A DNA stretch of 64,000 nucleotides from Anaeramoeba ignava (lineage: Eukaryota; Metamonada; Anaeramoebidae), in contig JAPDFW010000075.1 in assembly GCA_028826165.1 (NCBI GenBank), forward strand, positions 196,501 to 260,500. Reading direction: 5' to 3'. Positions 46,300 through 57,694 of the stretch are shown piece after piece (positions within the stretch are counted from its first letter, which is position 1; every line of letters starts with the position of its first letter). The position numbers were made by a program, and so were the translations under genes. Under the pieces are notes generated by a model. The model made no database searches. It was not told the DNA's origin and saw nothing but the letters and a program-made list of their open reading frames with translations.

Positions 46300-47160
46300 A
46301 AACGAAATTAAATTAAATTTAATTTTATTTTTATTCATTTTTAAATTAATTTTATTTCATTTTTAAATTTTATTTTGTTCCACTTTTTTTAATTTGATTT
46401 CATTTCATTTTTAAATTGATTTTATTTCTAAATTAATTTTATTTTATTTCTAAATTAATTTTATTTTGTTCCACTTTTTTTAAATTAATTTTATTTTATT
46501 TTTAAATTTGATTTTATTTTATTCCACTTTTTTTAAATTGATTTTATTTCTTTTCTAAATTAATTTTATTTCATTTCTAAATTAATTTTATTTCATTTTT
46601 AAATTAATTTTATTTCATTTTATTTCTAAATTAATTTTATTTTTAAATTAATTTTATTTTATTTTTAAATTTGATTTTATTCCACTTTTTAAATTAATTT
46701 TATTTCATTTCTAAATTAATTTTATTTCTAAATTAATTTTATTTTATTTTTAAATTAATTTTATTTTATTTTTAAATTAATTTTATTTCATTTTTAAATT
46801 AATTTTATTTTATTTTTAAATTAATTTTATTTTATTTTATTTTTAAATTAATTTTATTTTGTTCCACTTTTTTTAATTTGATTTCATTTCATTTCTAAAT
46901 TAATTTTATTTCTAAATTGATTTTAATTCATTTTTAAATTAATTTTATTTTGTTCCACTTTTTTTAATTTGATTTCATTTCATTTCTAAATTAATTTTAT
47001 TTTATTTCTAAATTAATTTTATTTCTAAATTGATTTTATTTTATTTTTAAATTAATTTTATTTCTAAATTAATTTTATTTCTTTTCTAAATTAATTTTAT
47101 TTTATTCCACTTTTTTTAAATTAATTTTATTTCATTTTTAAATTAATTTTATTTTATTGA
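46300..47160. repeat. AT-rich array of TTTTATTTCATTTTTAAATTAA with TTCCACTTTTT
   Basis: The upstream gap of the Tra1 gene holds an array of short units such as ATTTTATTTCTAAATTAATT, with TTGTTCCACTTTTTTTAA inserted at least four times. The flank 45802-46300 is poly-A/poly-T runs plus a KKKNKK-type frame that I do not accept as a gene. Confidence 0.88.
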
Positions 47161-47386
47161 GAATTAAAAAAGAAAAGAAAATAGTTTCCGTTATTTTTTG
47201 TTTTTTTTTTTTTTGGTTTTTAACGATTTAAAAAAGAAAAATTATTTAAAAATTATTTCTTTTTTTTTAATTGTTTTAAATAAATAAATATAATAATTTT
47301 TAATTTGGAATATAAAAGAATTTAATAAAATTTAACTCTTTTTCATTTTTTCTTTTTCATTTAATTTCTATTTCTCTTAAAAAAAA

Positions 47387-47884
47387 ATGTCACCAGTTTA
47401 TTCAACAAAAAAATCAAATTCTAAATCAAATTCTAAATCAAAATCAAAATCAAAATCAAATTCTAAATCAAAAACAAAATCTAATCCAAAATCAAAATCT
47501 AATCCAAAATCAAAATCATTGATTAAAAATTTGAAAAATAACGAAAAAAAAAATAAAAATTTAATCAAAAATAAGAAGAAAAAAGATCAAAAAAAGAAGA
47601 AAATACAAAAAGAAATTAATTTAAAAAAACAAATTTTAAGTCAAGAAAAAGACAAAAAAAAAGATCAAATAACAGAAAATGAAAATGAAATTGAAAATGA
47701 AAATGAAAATGAAATTAAAAATCAAAATTCAAATCATGATTGGATTTCAAAATTAACAAAAGAAGAACATTTATTGATTTCAAAAAATCCTTCTTTAATT
47801 TCACAATATGAAGAATATCGTCAAGCAACTTCTTCAATTGGTGAACCTTTTTCTTTTTCTGATTTTGCTTCAGTTTTATTTTGA
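47387..47884 (+). CDS. Lys/Ser-rich low-complexity protein with conserved-looking C-terminus
   Basis: The frame encodes 165 residues. Residues 8-45 are a Ser-Lys-Asn-Pro repeat (SKSNPKSKSNPKSKS), and the middle is Lys-rich and then Glu/Asn-rich (ENENEIENENENE). The last 50 residues are ordinary protein: DWISKLTKEEHLLISKNP, then YEEYRQATSSIGEPFSF and SDFASVLF. That change of texture, and an upstream AATATAAAAGAATTT about 75 bp before the ATG that could be a TATA element, support a real gene. The extreme basic charge suggests a nuclear or RNA/chromatin-associated protein, but no known domain is recognised. Confidence 0.55.
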   Translation: MSPVYSTKKSNSKSNSKSKSKSKSNSKSKTKSNPKSKSNPKSKSLIKNLKNNEKKNKNLIKNKKKKDQKKKKIQKEINLKKQILSQEKDKKKDQITENENEIENENENEIKNQNSNHDWISKLTKEEHLLISKNPSLISQYEEYRQATSSIGEPFSFSDFASVLF

Positions 47885-48244
47885 ATATTATTATTAAAAA
47901 TATTATTATTAAATTTATTATTAAAATGAAAACAAAGAAAATTTTTTTTGTTTTGGGACTTTTTTATTGATTTTTAATAATTAATTTGTTAATCAAATTA
48001 AAAATAAAAATGTTTTTTTCCTTTTTCTTTTGGAATAAAAAAAAGTCCGTTTTTTTTTTTTTTGAAAATCTTATTTCCATCTTTTTAGACAATTAAGGTT
48101 AAGAAAATTGAATTAATTTTTTAAAAAACAAAAAAACAAAACAACAAAAAAAAAACAACAAAAAACAAAACAGAAAGAAAAACAGAAATAAAAACAATTT
48201 CTTTAAACAAAAAAAAAAGAAAAGGATTTGAAGAAGATGGAAAT
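47885..48244. other. Intergenic, no gene seen
   Basis: The 360 bp between the Lys-rich gene and the convergent CCCH gene hold A-rich and T-rich runs and an ACAAAAAAC-type tract near 48130-48180. I see no gene or RNA in it. Confidence 0.6.
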
Positions 48245-49240
48245 TCATTTTTTGCGGAATGTTTCAAAGACTGGAAGAGATGGAGTAATTTTTCCAAATA
48301 AAAATTGAAGTTGAGTTGATGTTGGATTTATGTTTGAATTTTTTTTCAAATTATAATGAATAAATCTGCATCTTTTTCCATAAGGACAGAAACCAATTTC
48401 ATGGAAAGCTTTACAAATTTGAGTTTTATATTTTGGATGTCTTGGTTTTGGTCTATTAAAATTTTAATTAAAAATGAAAATCGGAAAAAAATTTTTGAAA
48501 ATCGGAAATTTTAATTTAAATGAATTTTATAAATTTAAATTAATTTTATAAATGAATTTTAATTTGTAAATTAATTTAAATTTAATTTTATAAATGAATT
48601 TTATAAATGAATTTTAATTTGTAAATTACCTTAATTCATCTTTTCCATGAGCAAATTGACAAGATTCACCAAATTGACAAGTACCAGTTTCTTCCCAAGA
48701 TCTACATAATTCAGTTTTAAATAAATCATTAACCATAGAAGGATCATTAATAGGAGATTTTTTAGTCTTTTCATTAGTTCGACTTTTCTTTCTTTTATTA
48801 TTCCTTTTTGGAGAATGTTCAACATAATTTTGATTTTTTGGATGAGAAGGAACTGAAGGAGAAACAGAAACAAGAGGTGAAGGTTTGGGTGATTTAACAA
48901 TTTGGTCTTGAAATGATAATTGATTCATCTTGATATTTTCATTTTCACTTTCATTTTCATTTTGATAATCATTTTGATAATCATAATCATAATCATTTTC
49001 ATAATTATAATCATTTTCATAATTATTACTTAATTCCGTTGATTTTTCTTTATTTTCAAATGTGGTTTTTTTTCCATTTTCTTTTTTCATTTTTGGATTG
49101 AATTTTTGATGTGTTCTAAAATAAGGATTATATAAGTTTTGTGATAGTGAAAATGCAAAGTGTGAATAATTTTGATTTGATTCAACCAATGGATTGGCCA
49201 TTCGGATATTTTTTTTTAGTTTCTTTTTTTGTGTGTTCAA
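48245..49240 (-). CDS. Tristetraprolin-type tandem CCCH zinc-finger protein, two exons
   Basis: Exon 1 (49240-48630) and exon 2 (48452-48245) join in phase 2 across a 177-nt intron to encode 272 residues. The first finger, [18 protein letters not shown] followed by [11 protein letters not shown], lies at the end of exon 1. The second, [18 protein letters not shown] followed by CRFIH, is entirely in exon 2. The linker [11 protein letters not shown] and both C-x8-C-x5-C-x3-H patterns match TTP/TIS11 proteins, which bind AU-rich elements in mRNA 3' UTRs and promote deadenylation. The N-terminus is Tyr/Asn/Asp-rich, with a proline/serine patch ([18 protein letters not shown]). A second start at MANPLVES, 13 codons in, is possible. 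In a genome with AT-only UTRs, AU-rich-element recognition must be interpreted with care. Confidence 0.9.
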
Positions 49241-50039
49241 AATGAGTTTATTTTTTATTTTAAATGTTTTATGTGTTATTTTTATTTTTTATTTATTATT
49301 TTTTTACAAAAATGAGTTAAGTGTTATTAATTAATTAAAAGAATTAATTATAAAATCAAAAAAAAAAAAATAATAGTAAAAAAATGAATTGAAAAATGAT
49401 CAAATTTTTTTATAATTTTTTTCCTTTAAATATTCAACATGAGTTGTTTTTCATATTGAAAGTTTGACATTTGAAAAATATAGTGATATTATTTTTAATA
49501 ATATTTTTTAAAAGATAAAAAGGAAAAAAAGTTTTAATTGGAAAAAATACTTTTTGTTTTTGTTTTTTAAATTCTTAATCGGAACAATAAAATAATATTC
49601 TTTTAAATTTTAAAATTGAATTTTTTAAATTATTTTTTTTGGATTGTTTGTTTGTTTTTTTTTTCAATAAGTGAATATAAATGTAATAATTTAAATTAAA
49701 ATTTATTTATTTTTATTTATTTATTTCTTACTTAATTTTATTTTAAAAATGTTTATCACGTCACTCATTTTTATTTTTATTTTTTCTTTTTATGATCTTA
49801 AATTAAAAAATTTTTTTAATTTAAATTTTTCTTTTATCTCTTTTTTTTAAACCAAATAAAAAATTTTAAATTAAATTTTAAATTAAATTTTAAATTAAAT
49901 TTGATCAATAAAAAAAAATAGAATTGATTTAATTTTAATTTTAAATTTACTTACAAAAAATAAAAGGAAAGTATTTTTCCGATTTTAATTGAAAAATTTT
50001 TTCCGATTTTAAATTAAAAAAAATTTTTTTTTCCGATTT

Positions 50040-52010
50040 TAATCTGAATTAAAAATTAAATTAAAAATGAATTAAAAATTAAAATTAAAAATTGAATTGA
50101 ATTAAAAATTAAATATTGAATTGAATATTGAATATTGAATATTGAATATTGAATATTGAATTGAATTAAATATTGAATTGAATATTGAATTGAATATTGA
50201 ATATTGAATTGAATTGAATATTAAATATTGAATTAAATATTGAATTAAATATTGAATTGAATATTAAATATTGAATATTGAATTAAATTGAATTGAATTG
50301 AATTGAATATTGAATTAAATTGAATATTAAATATTGAATATTAAATATTGAATATTGAATATTGAATATTAATATTGATTGAATTGAAATATTGAATTAA
50401 ATTGAATAGGAATTAAATTGAATATTGAATTGAATATTTGAATCAAAATATTGAATCAAATTTGAATATTAAATATTGAAAATATTGGTAAATATTGAAT
50501 TGAATAATGAAATTGAATTGAATAAAAATGAATGAATTGAATATTGAATTAAATATTGAATTGAATATTGAATATTGAATATTGAATATTTCAAAATTAA
50601 ATGAATTAAATATTGAATATTGAAGTGAATATTGAATTAAATTAAAATTGGAATTGAATATTTGAATTGAAATATTGAATTGAAATTGAAATTAAATTGA
50701 ATTGAATGAATCGAATTAAATAATGTTGAATTGAATCAAATTTGAATTAAATATTAAATGAATTGAATATTGAATTGAATTGAATTAAATTGAATTGAAT
50801 ATTGAATATTGAAATTGAATATTGAATTGAATTGAGTAAATATTAAATATTGAATTGAAATTGAATATTAATTAAATATTAAATATTGAATTGAATTAAA
50901 TATTTAAATATTGAAATTGAAATTAAAATATGAAAAATAATTAAATATTCAAAATATTGAATTGGAATATTGAATTGAATAAATATTGAATATTGGAATG
51001 AATATTAAAATTAAATACGAAATTGAATAAATATTGAATATTGAATATTGAATATTGAAATATTGAATCAAATATTAAAAATGAACCGAATAAATATTGA
51101 ATTGAATATTAAATGAATATTGAATATGAGTGAATATTGAATATTAAAATTGAAATTGGAATTAAATTGAATTGAATTGAATATTGAAATGCTATTGAAT
51201 TAAATATTGAATTGAGAATTGAATATTGAATATTGGAATTGAAATCAAATATTAAATATTAAATATGAAATTAAATATTGAAAATTCAAATTGAATTGAA
51301 TAAATATTCGAATCAAATTAAATATTGAATTAAATTGAATGAAATTAAATATTGAATCAAATATTAAATATTGGAAATGAATATTGAAATCAAAATTAAA
51401 TATTGAATTGAATCAAATATTAAATATTGAATATTGAATTGAATATTGAATTGAATATTGAATGAATTGTGAATATTGAATTGAATATAAAATTGAATAT
51501 TGAATTGAATATTAAATATTAAATATTGAAATTGAATTGAAATGAAATTGAATTAAATATTGAATATTGAATATTAAAATCCAAAATTGAATATTGAATT
51601 GAATATTGAATTGAATTTCAAATATTGAATGGAATGAATATTAAATATTGAATTGAAATTGAATTGAATTGAATTGAATATTGAATTAAATTGAATTGAA
51701 TTGAATTAAATATTGAATATGATTAAATTGAATTGAAATAAAATATTGAATTAAATTGAATATTAAATATTAATTAAATATTAAATATTGAATATTGAAT
51801 TGAATGAATTAAATATTAAATTTGAAAATTATAAATATTGAATTGAATTGAATTAAATTGAATATTAAATATTGAATTGAATATTAAATATTAAATTAAA
51901 TATTGAATTAAATTGAATTGAATTAAATATTGAATTAAATATTGAATTAAATATTGAATTAAATTGAATTGAATTAAATATTAAATTAAATATTTATTTA
52001 TGAATTAATT
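50040..52010. repeat. 2-kb array of GAATATT / GAATT units
   Basis: The 5' gap of NUP107 is an array of TTGAATATTGAAT, mixing a 7-bp GAATATT and a 5-bp GAATT unit so that a 12-bp composite is common. It is more divergent in its middle, where G's and scattered substitutions rise, than at its ends. The flank 49241-50040 is AT-rich; ATGAGTTGTTTTTCATATTG near 49440 is its most complex patch, and no gene is seen. Confidence 0.9.
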
Positions 52011-52142
52011 GTAAAAATATTTATAAATATCAAAATAATTTTATTTGTAAATTTTAATTGTAAAAAAAGAGTTTTTAAAAAAAAAAATGAAAATTAAAAA
52101 TTTCAAAAAAAAATTTTTTTCATTTTTTTTTTCATTTACAAA

Positions 52143-54977
52143 ATGAAAACATTTATAATGGAAACAACACAAAAAACACCACCAGAAACAAACTACAAAT
52201 TAAATTCTACTTTTTTAAAAAAACAACCCTTTAAATCAATCTTAAAAAAAACAACAGAAAAATCAAATAAAAAAGTTAAATTTACAGAAAAATTAAGTGA
52301 AGAATTAGAAGGCATAAAAAAACAAAATCTTTTTAGCAATTTTGAACCTATGATAATTGAGGAGCAAACATTAAATCAAGATGAATTAATATTTAGACAA
52401 AATCTAGATGCGCAAAAAGAAAATGTTCAATATGAAAAAATGAATATAAATATTAAACCTCAATTTCAAGATGATTTTCAAATGGAAAATTTAATTAGAA
52501 ACAATAAGATGATTTATAACAGCAAATTTGCAGAAAATCAAAATCAAAATCAAAAAATTAATGAATATTCAAATGTCTCATTCGAACATATTCAATTTGT
52601 TGATGATTTTCTTGCAAGCAAAAACAAGCAAGATTGGAGTATTTTTCAATTTGGACAAATGCTAGAACAACTTGATCTAGCAAAAAAAAAGGAGAATTTT
52701 GGAGCTGATGATATTCTCCATCAAATTGAAAAATACCAAGAAATTTGTGATAATGAATACCAAATATTAAAAAAATTGCACGCAAGCAAAAAAACACTCT
52801 CGAGAATAAATCAAGCAAAGATTTCGCAGAAAATGATGGTGACAAAAAACGAGAGAGACACTTGGATGCTGCTTCACATGCTCGTCTCGTTTAACTTGCT
52901 TGATTTAAATTATGACGAGGATGCAGATCCCTTTTATCTCGAGAGTATTTTCCAATCTCCTGAGTTTGCGCTTTCTCCTGGATTTATTTCGCAACAGAAT
53001 TTTGTCCGCAAATTCTTCGGGTTGAATGATTTTTTGCAGAGACACCAAATGATAGTCAAATGGCTTGAAAGCGCATTTGATGAAGACAAACTCCAGACAT
53101 CTTTTCCATCCCCATTTGAAAAAACATCATCTCCATTTAAAAAGCAATACACTTCGGAAGAACATGATTTTTTGGAGAGAATTTGGCTTCTTTTTAGAAA
53201 AGGAAAAATGGACGAAGCCGTTGAACTCTGCCGCACAGAAAATCAGCACTGGCGAGCAGCAATTTTGTCAGGAGGAGACTTGATGAACGATCCAAATCAG
53301 GAGAAAAACACCGAAAATCCCGAACAAACAGAGGATTCTTTTGAAATCACAGGATATTTGAACCGTTCGCTTTGGAAACAATCATGTTTGAATCTCTCGT
53401 TGAAATCACAGTCTAAAATCGAACGCGCAATTTATGGATTATTATCAGGAAACTTAGCACAAGTTTTCCCAGTATGCTCAGCTTGGGAAGATTGTTTGTG
53501 GGTTTATTACAGATCCATGGTTGACCAATTCATCGATATTTCGTTGCACAAATACTTTTCGCAAATCAAAGCTGTTTTCAATCAGCTCAAAAAGGATCAG
53601 CAATCTCAACTTCATCGCGCAGTCTTATGCGATCCACATTTCCAAATTTATGAGACAATTTGCAATCAAATTGATTTATCTCCTCAATTAATTTTTTCCG
53701 ATTTGCGAAACAATCTGCAATATCACACACAATCTGTCAGAAAAAGCTGTTCAGAACCTTTCCACATTATCCAGCAGCTAATCATCACGGGAAGATTCAA
53801 CGAGCTTTTTCATCAGCTCCACAACTGGATCAAATATCCTCAATCTGGAAAAACTCCAAGCGTTATTCTCAGATTTGCTGCTCATTTTGCGCTGATTTTT
53901 AATTGGTTTGGAATATATCCAAATGAAGAAATTGAATTCAATGAGATTGTTTTTCAGCACATTCAAAACCTCATTGATTCCCAAATGAATGATTTCGTTG
54001 TCTTTTATGTTTCCCATCTCACACCAGTTTTCCAGCAGAATATCGACTCCTTTTTCCTTAAACACATCCAACAAGATCAATCAGGCCAAAAATATATTCA
54101 TGTTGAAATTTCGCAACTCAAGAAAAAATCACTTGATTTGGATTTCGCAGCTCAAACACAATTCAAACTTGATGATATTTTCAATTTGAAATACACACCA
54201 GAATCAGTAAATAATGCCTATTTCAAATGGCTCAAAAAACACATTCTGGAAAGGGTTCTTCATCCAAATCCAATTGCAAAAGAAAATTCTGAAAAAATTG
54301 TTTCTGTTAAATGGCTCTTTGATTTCAAAAAACCGTGTGTTGATTCACTGGCAAAATGCAATCAACTTGCAAGAGAATTTGTGGGGAAAGATTTTTTCAA
54401 CGAAGCTCAAAAAGTGATTATGCAAATTGTCCCAACAAATATATTTGAAACCTTAGAAGAAACGATGGAAACAGATCAAGTTGAGTTGATCCAAAAAAAT
54501 TCAGTTTTTCGCGAATATAATTCTTGGCAAATTTTCTTTGAGGGGATTACTGCCTTTGATGATTGGGTTCAACATTATTATTCTTTTAGTGAGAAGAAAT
54601 CAAAACTTTATGAGAAATCAGTTTCAATATGGAAAGAAATCAATGATGTCAAAATTCAATTTGCACTTGCAAAATTATTCCAAGTTGTTTCTTTAGAAGG
54701 AGGTTGGATGAATGTTGGTGATTCAGATTCACAAGCAAATCTCAATCAAAATGATTTGCAAATGTTTCAATTTTTGAGAGAAAAATGTATTCCTCTTTCG
54801 ATTATTTTGATCCAAGTTCTTTTGCTTAAATCAAAAAAATTCAAGGAATTATCTGAATTAGCTAATTTGGTTGCTACAGAACAAACTTTGTTTTATAGAT
54901 ATTTTTCATCTCAATCTTTGGAATATTTTTTATTTGTTATTCGTGAGTCAGTTATCGAAGAAGGGAATTTACGATAA
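52143..54977 (+). CDS. NUP107: Nuclear pore protein NUP107 (Nup84 family)
   Basis: This single-exon frame encodes 944 residues, close to human NUP107 (925). The diagnostic segment is ERIWLLFRKGKMDEAVELCR followed by QHWRAAILSGG. Further matches are the helical ACE1-type body with AWEDCLWVYYRSMVDQF, and FQIYETICNQ and IFSDLR segments. The C-terminal helical stack includes AREFVGKDFFNEAQKVI. The N-terminal 130 residues are low-complexity and Lys/Asn-rich (KKTTEKSNKKVKFTEKL), as expected for a disordered tail. NUP107 is a Y-complex scaffold subunit, binding NUP96/Sec13 through its N-terminal half and NUP133 through its C-terminus. An internal ATG five codons in is an alternative start. The AT-rich leader has no obvious TATA box. 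Confidence 0.9.
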   Translation: MKTFIMETTQKTPPETNYKLNSTFLKKQPFKSILKKTTEKSNKKVKFTEKLSEELEGIKKQNLFSNFEPMIIEEQTLNQDELIFRQNLDAQKENVQYEKMNINIKPQFQDDFQMENLIRNNKMIYNSKFAENQNQNQKINEYSNVSFEHIQFVDDFLASKNKQDWSIFQFGQMLEQLDLAKKKENFGADDILHQIEKYQEICDNEYQILKKLHASKKTLSRINQAKISQKMMVTKNERDTWMLLHMLVSFNLLDLNYDEDADPFYLESIFQSPEFALSPGFISQQNFVRKFFGLNDFLQRHQMIVKWLESAFDEDKLQTSFPSPFEKTSSPFKKQYTSEEHDFLERIWLLFRKGKMDEAVELCRTENQHWRAAILSGGDLMNDPNQEKNTENPEQTEDSFEITGYLNRSLWKQSCLNLSLKSQSKIERAIYGLLSGNLAQVFPVCSAWEDCLWVYYRSMVDQFIDISLHKYFSQIKAVFNQLKKDQQSQLHRAVLCDPHFQIYETICNQIDLSPQLIFSDLRNNLQYHTQSVRKSCSEPFHIIQQLIITGRFNELFHQLHNWIKYPQSGKTPSVILRFAAHFALIFNWFGIYPNEEIEFNEIVFQHIQNLIDSQMNDFVVFYVSHLTPVFQQNIDSFFLKHIQQDQSGQKYIHVEISQLKKKSLDLDFAAQTQFKLDDIFNLKYTPESVNNAYFKWLKKHILERVLHPNPIAKENSEKIVSVKWLFDFKKPCVDSLAKCNQLAREFVGKDFFNEAQKVIMQIVPTNIFETLEETMETDQVELIQKNSVFREYNSWQIFFEGITAFDDWVQHYYSFSEKKSKLYEKSVSIWKEINDVKIQFALAKLFQVVSLEGGWMNVGDSDSQANLNQNDLQMFQFLREKCIPLSIILIQVLLLKSKKFKELSELANLVATEQTLFYRYFSSQSLEYFLFVIRESVIEEGNLR

Positions 54978-55029
54978 TATTATTCAATTCTTTTTTAATA
55001 AAACTTTAATAAAACTTTAATCTTTATTT

Positions 55030-56250
55030 TGATTAATTTTTATTTTAATCTTTATTTTGATTTTTGATTAATTTTGATATTAATTTTGATATTAATTTTG
55101 ATATTAATTTTATTAATAATTTTATTAATAATTTTATTAATAATTTTGTTGATAATTTTATTAATAATTTTATTAATAATTTTGTTAATAATTTTATTAT
55201 TAATTTTATTAATAATTTTGTTGATAATTTTGTTGATAATTTTATTGATAATTTTATTAATAATTTTGTTGATAATTTTGATATTAATTTTGATTTTAAT
55301 TTTGTTGATAATTGATATTGATTTTGTTGATAATTTTGTTGATAATTTTGTTGATAATTTTATTGATAATTTTATTAATAATTTTATTGATAATTTTGTT
55401 GATAATGATTTTGTTGATAATTTTATTAATAATTTTATTAATAATTTTATTAATAATTTTGTTGATAATTTTGATATTAATTTTGTTGATATTGATATTG
55501 ATTTTGTTGATAATTTTGTTGATAATTTTGTTGATAATTTTATTAATAATTTTATTAATAATTTTGTTGATAATTTTATTTTAATTTTATTTTGATTTTA
55601 TTAATAATTTTATTGATAATTTTTATTAATAATTTTATTGATAATTTTATTAATAATTTTATTAATAATTTTATTAATAATTTTGATAATTTTATTATTT
55701 TATTGATTTTTTGATGATAATTTTATTAATAATTTTTATTGATAATTTTATTAATTTTTTTGATAATTTTAATGATAATTTTGTTGATAATTTTTGTTGA
55801 TTGATCTGTTATTTAATTTTTTTAACGAATTTTCAATTGTGTTAATTCATTAATAGTTTTTATTAATAATTTTAATGATTTTATTGATCCTTTTGTTGAA
55901 AATTTAAAATTTTGTTTTCTGATATTGATTTTGTTGATAATTTTTTGTTGATAATTGGATTAATATTTTTTTGATAATTTTATTAATGATTTTGTTGATA
56001 ATTTTATTAATAATTTTGTTGATAATTTTGTTGATAATTTTATTAATAATTTTGTTGATAATTTTATTGATGATTTTATTGTTAATTTTGTTGATAATTT
56101 ATTTTAATTTTGATATTAATATTGATATTGATTTTGTTGATAATTTTGATTTTGATATTGTTATTAATTTTGATTTTGATATTGATATTGGTTTTCTTGA
56201 TAATTTTGTTGATAATTTTGATTTTGATATTGATATTTAATTAAAATTGA
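55030..56250. repeat. Array of a 12-bp TTTTGTTGATAA / TTTTATTAATAA unit
   Basis: About 1.2 kb of a 12-bp unit with T/G/A variants fills the gap between NUP107 and the Cys-rich gene. Stop-free frames (INNFVDNF, IILLIILL) are artefacts of the period. A non-repeat patch at 55790-55925 is described separately. Confidence 0.92.
55790..55862 (-). pseudogene. Decayed partial copy of the Cys-rich zinc protein gene
   Basis: On the plus strand, TTGATCTGTTATTTAATTTT, then ACGAATTTTCAATTGTGTTA and ATTCATTAATAG, parallels 56505-56560 of the intact gene (GATCTGTTATTTGTTTTCTC, then ACGAAAATTCAAACTGTGTT and AATTCATCAAGAG). Similarity covers roughly 65 bp and then dissolves into the 12-bp array on both sides. 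This looks like a gene fragment eroded by repeat expansion. Its level of identity is estimated by eye. Confidence 0.6.
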
Positions 56251-56328
56251 AAAACAAATTGATTTTTTGATGATAATTTTATTGATTCCACTTATCATAA
56301 ATTTTTGATTTTTATTATTTGATATAAT

Positions 56329-56805
56329 TTAATATTGGTCTTGTTGATTCCAAATCTGTTGATTATCATAAAGATTTTGATTGTGATTTTGATATTGATA
56401 GTTATTAGTATAAGGGTTTTGTTGATGATATTGATCAAAACCTTCCTTGCTTTGAATTGTTTTTGGTGATAATAAAACTCTTGGTTTTAATTTTTGTTGT
56501 TGATCTGTTATTTGTTTTCTCAACGAAAATTCAAACTGTGTTAATTCATCAAGAGTAGTTTTTTTGTGTGATAATTTTTCTAAATCTTTCTCTTCAGCTC
56601 CTTGAACTCCTGCCTCCAAAAATGCAAAAGGTCGTTTTCTACAAGTGCATTTGCGAAGATTTGAAACAAAATCAATTACACATGATGGACAGTATTTTTT
56701 GTTACATTGTGGGTTTACACATTTAACATAAAAATTGTATTGTTTCTCACAAAAATCACATCTCAGTTCTGGATGATTATGGTGAATTATTCTACTTGAT
56801 TCCAT
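56329..56805 (-). CDS. Small Cys-rich zinc-binding protein
   Basis: I start at the ATG at 56805 (MESSRIIHHNHPELRCDFC); the longer frame adds an unlikely Phe-rich leader from the 5' UTR. The 158-residue protein has a compact Cys cluster: CDFC, then KCVNPQC, then YCPSC, then RKCTCRKRPF. The C-x2-C, C-x4-C, C-x2-C, C-x-C spacing suggests two zinc sites, RING-like or zf-4CXXC-like, but fits neither closely enough for a name. A short coiled-coil-like stretch follows (TLDELTQFEFSLRKQITDQQ), and the tail is rich in Gln, Asn and Tyr. It may be a nucleic-acid or protein-interaction adaptor; the function is not recognisable. It is convergent with NUP107. Confidence 0.65.
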   Translation of the reverse strand: MESSRIIHHNHPELRCDFCEKQYNFYVKCVNPQCNKKYCPSCVIDFVSNLRKCTCRKRPFAFLEAGVQGAEEKDLEKLSHKKTTLDELTQFEFSLRKQITDQQQKLKPRVLLSPKTIQSKEGFDQYHQQNPYTNNYQYQNHNQNLYDNQQIWNQQDQY

Positions 56806-56934
56806 TTTGTGAATTAAAAAAAAAATAAAAAAATGAAAAAAGGAAAAATGAAAAAAGGAAAAATAATTAAAAAAAAAAGATAAAACGGAAAAATAATTTT
56901 TTTCCTCTTTTTTATTAATTCCCAAATAATTTCC

Positions 56935-57660
56935 AATTCCACTTTAATATTTATTTTGATTTATTAATTCCCAAATAATTCCAATTCCACTTTATTTTTG
57001 ATTTAATTATTAATTCCCAAATAATTTTCAATTCCACTTTATTTTTGATTTATTTATTAATTCAAAATAATTCCACTTCCACTTTATTATTTATTTTTGA
57101 TTTAATTATTAATTCCCAAATAATTTCCAATTCCACTTTATTATTTATTTATTTATTAATTCCAAAATAATTTAATATTTAATTATTAATTCTAAATAAT
57201 TTCCAATTCCACTTTAATATTTATTTTTGATTTATTTATTTATTAATTCAAAATAATTTAATATTTATTTTTTTATTAATTCTAATTCCAAAATAATTTC
57301 CAATTCCACTTTATTATTTATTTATTTATTAATCCAAAATAATTTAATATTTATTTTTGATTTATTTATTAATTCTAATTCCAAAATAATTTCCAATTCC
57401 ACTTTATTTTTGATTTATTTATTAATTCCAAAATAATTTCCAATTCCACTTTAATATTTATTTATTTATTAATCCAAAATAATTTAATATTTATTTTTGA
57501 TTTAATTATTAATTCCCAAATAATTTCCAATTCCACTTTAATATTTATTTATTTATTAATTCCAATTCCACTTTATTTTTGATTTATTTATTTATTAATT
57601 CTAATTCAAAATAATTTAATATTTATTTTTGATTTATTTATTAATTCCAAAATAATTTGC
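56935..57660. repeat. Array of ~50-bp AATTCCAAATAATTTCCAATTCCACTTTA units
   Basis: The gap between the Cys-rich gene and the RhoGEF holds irregular units of about 50-70 bp made from TTTATTAATTCCCAAATAAT and TTCCAATTCCACTTTATTTT. TTCCACTTTA occurs about ten times, always on the plus strand. No gene is visible in 56806-57694. Confidence 0.88.
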
Positions 57661-57694
57661 TTTTTTTTTTATTCAAAATAAAAAAATTTTCCTT

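Noticed and set aside
55064-55595. INNFVDNF-type repetitive proteins
   Set aside because: Artefacts of the 12-bp TTTTGTTGATAA array.
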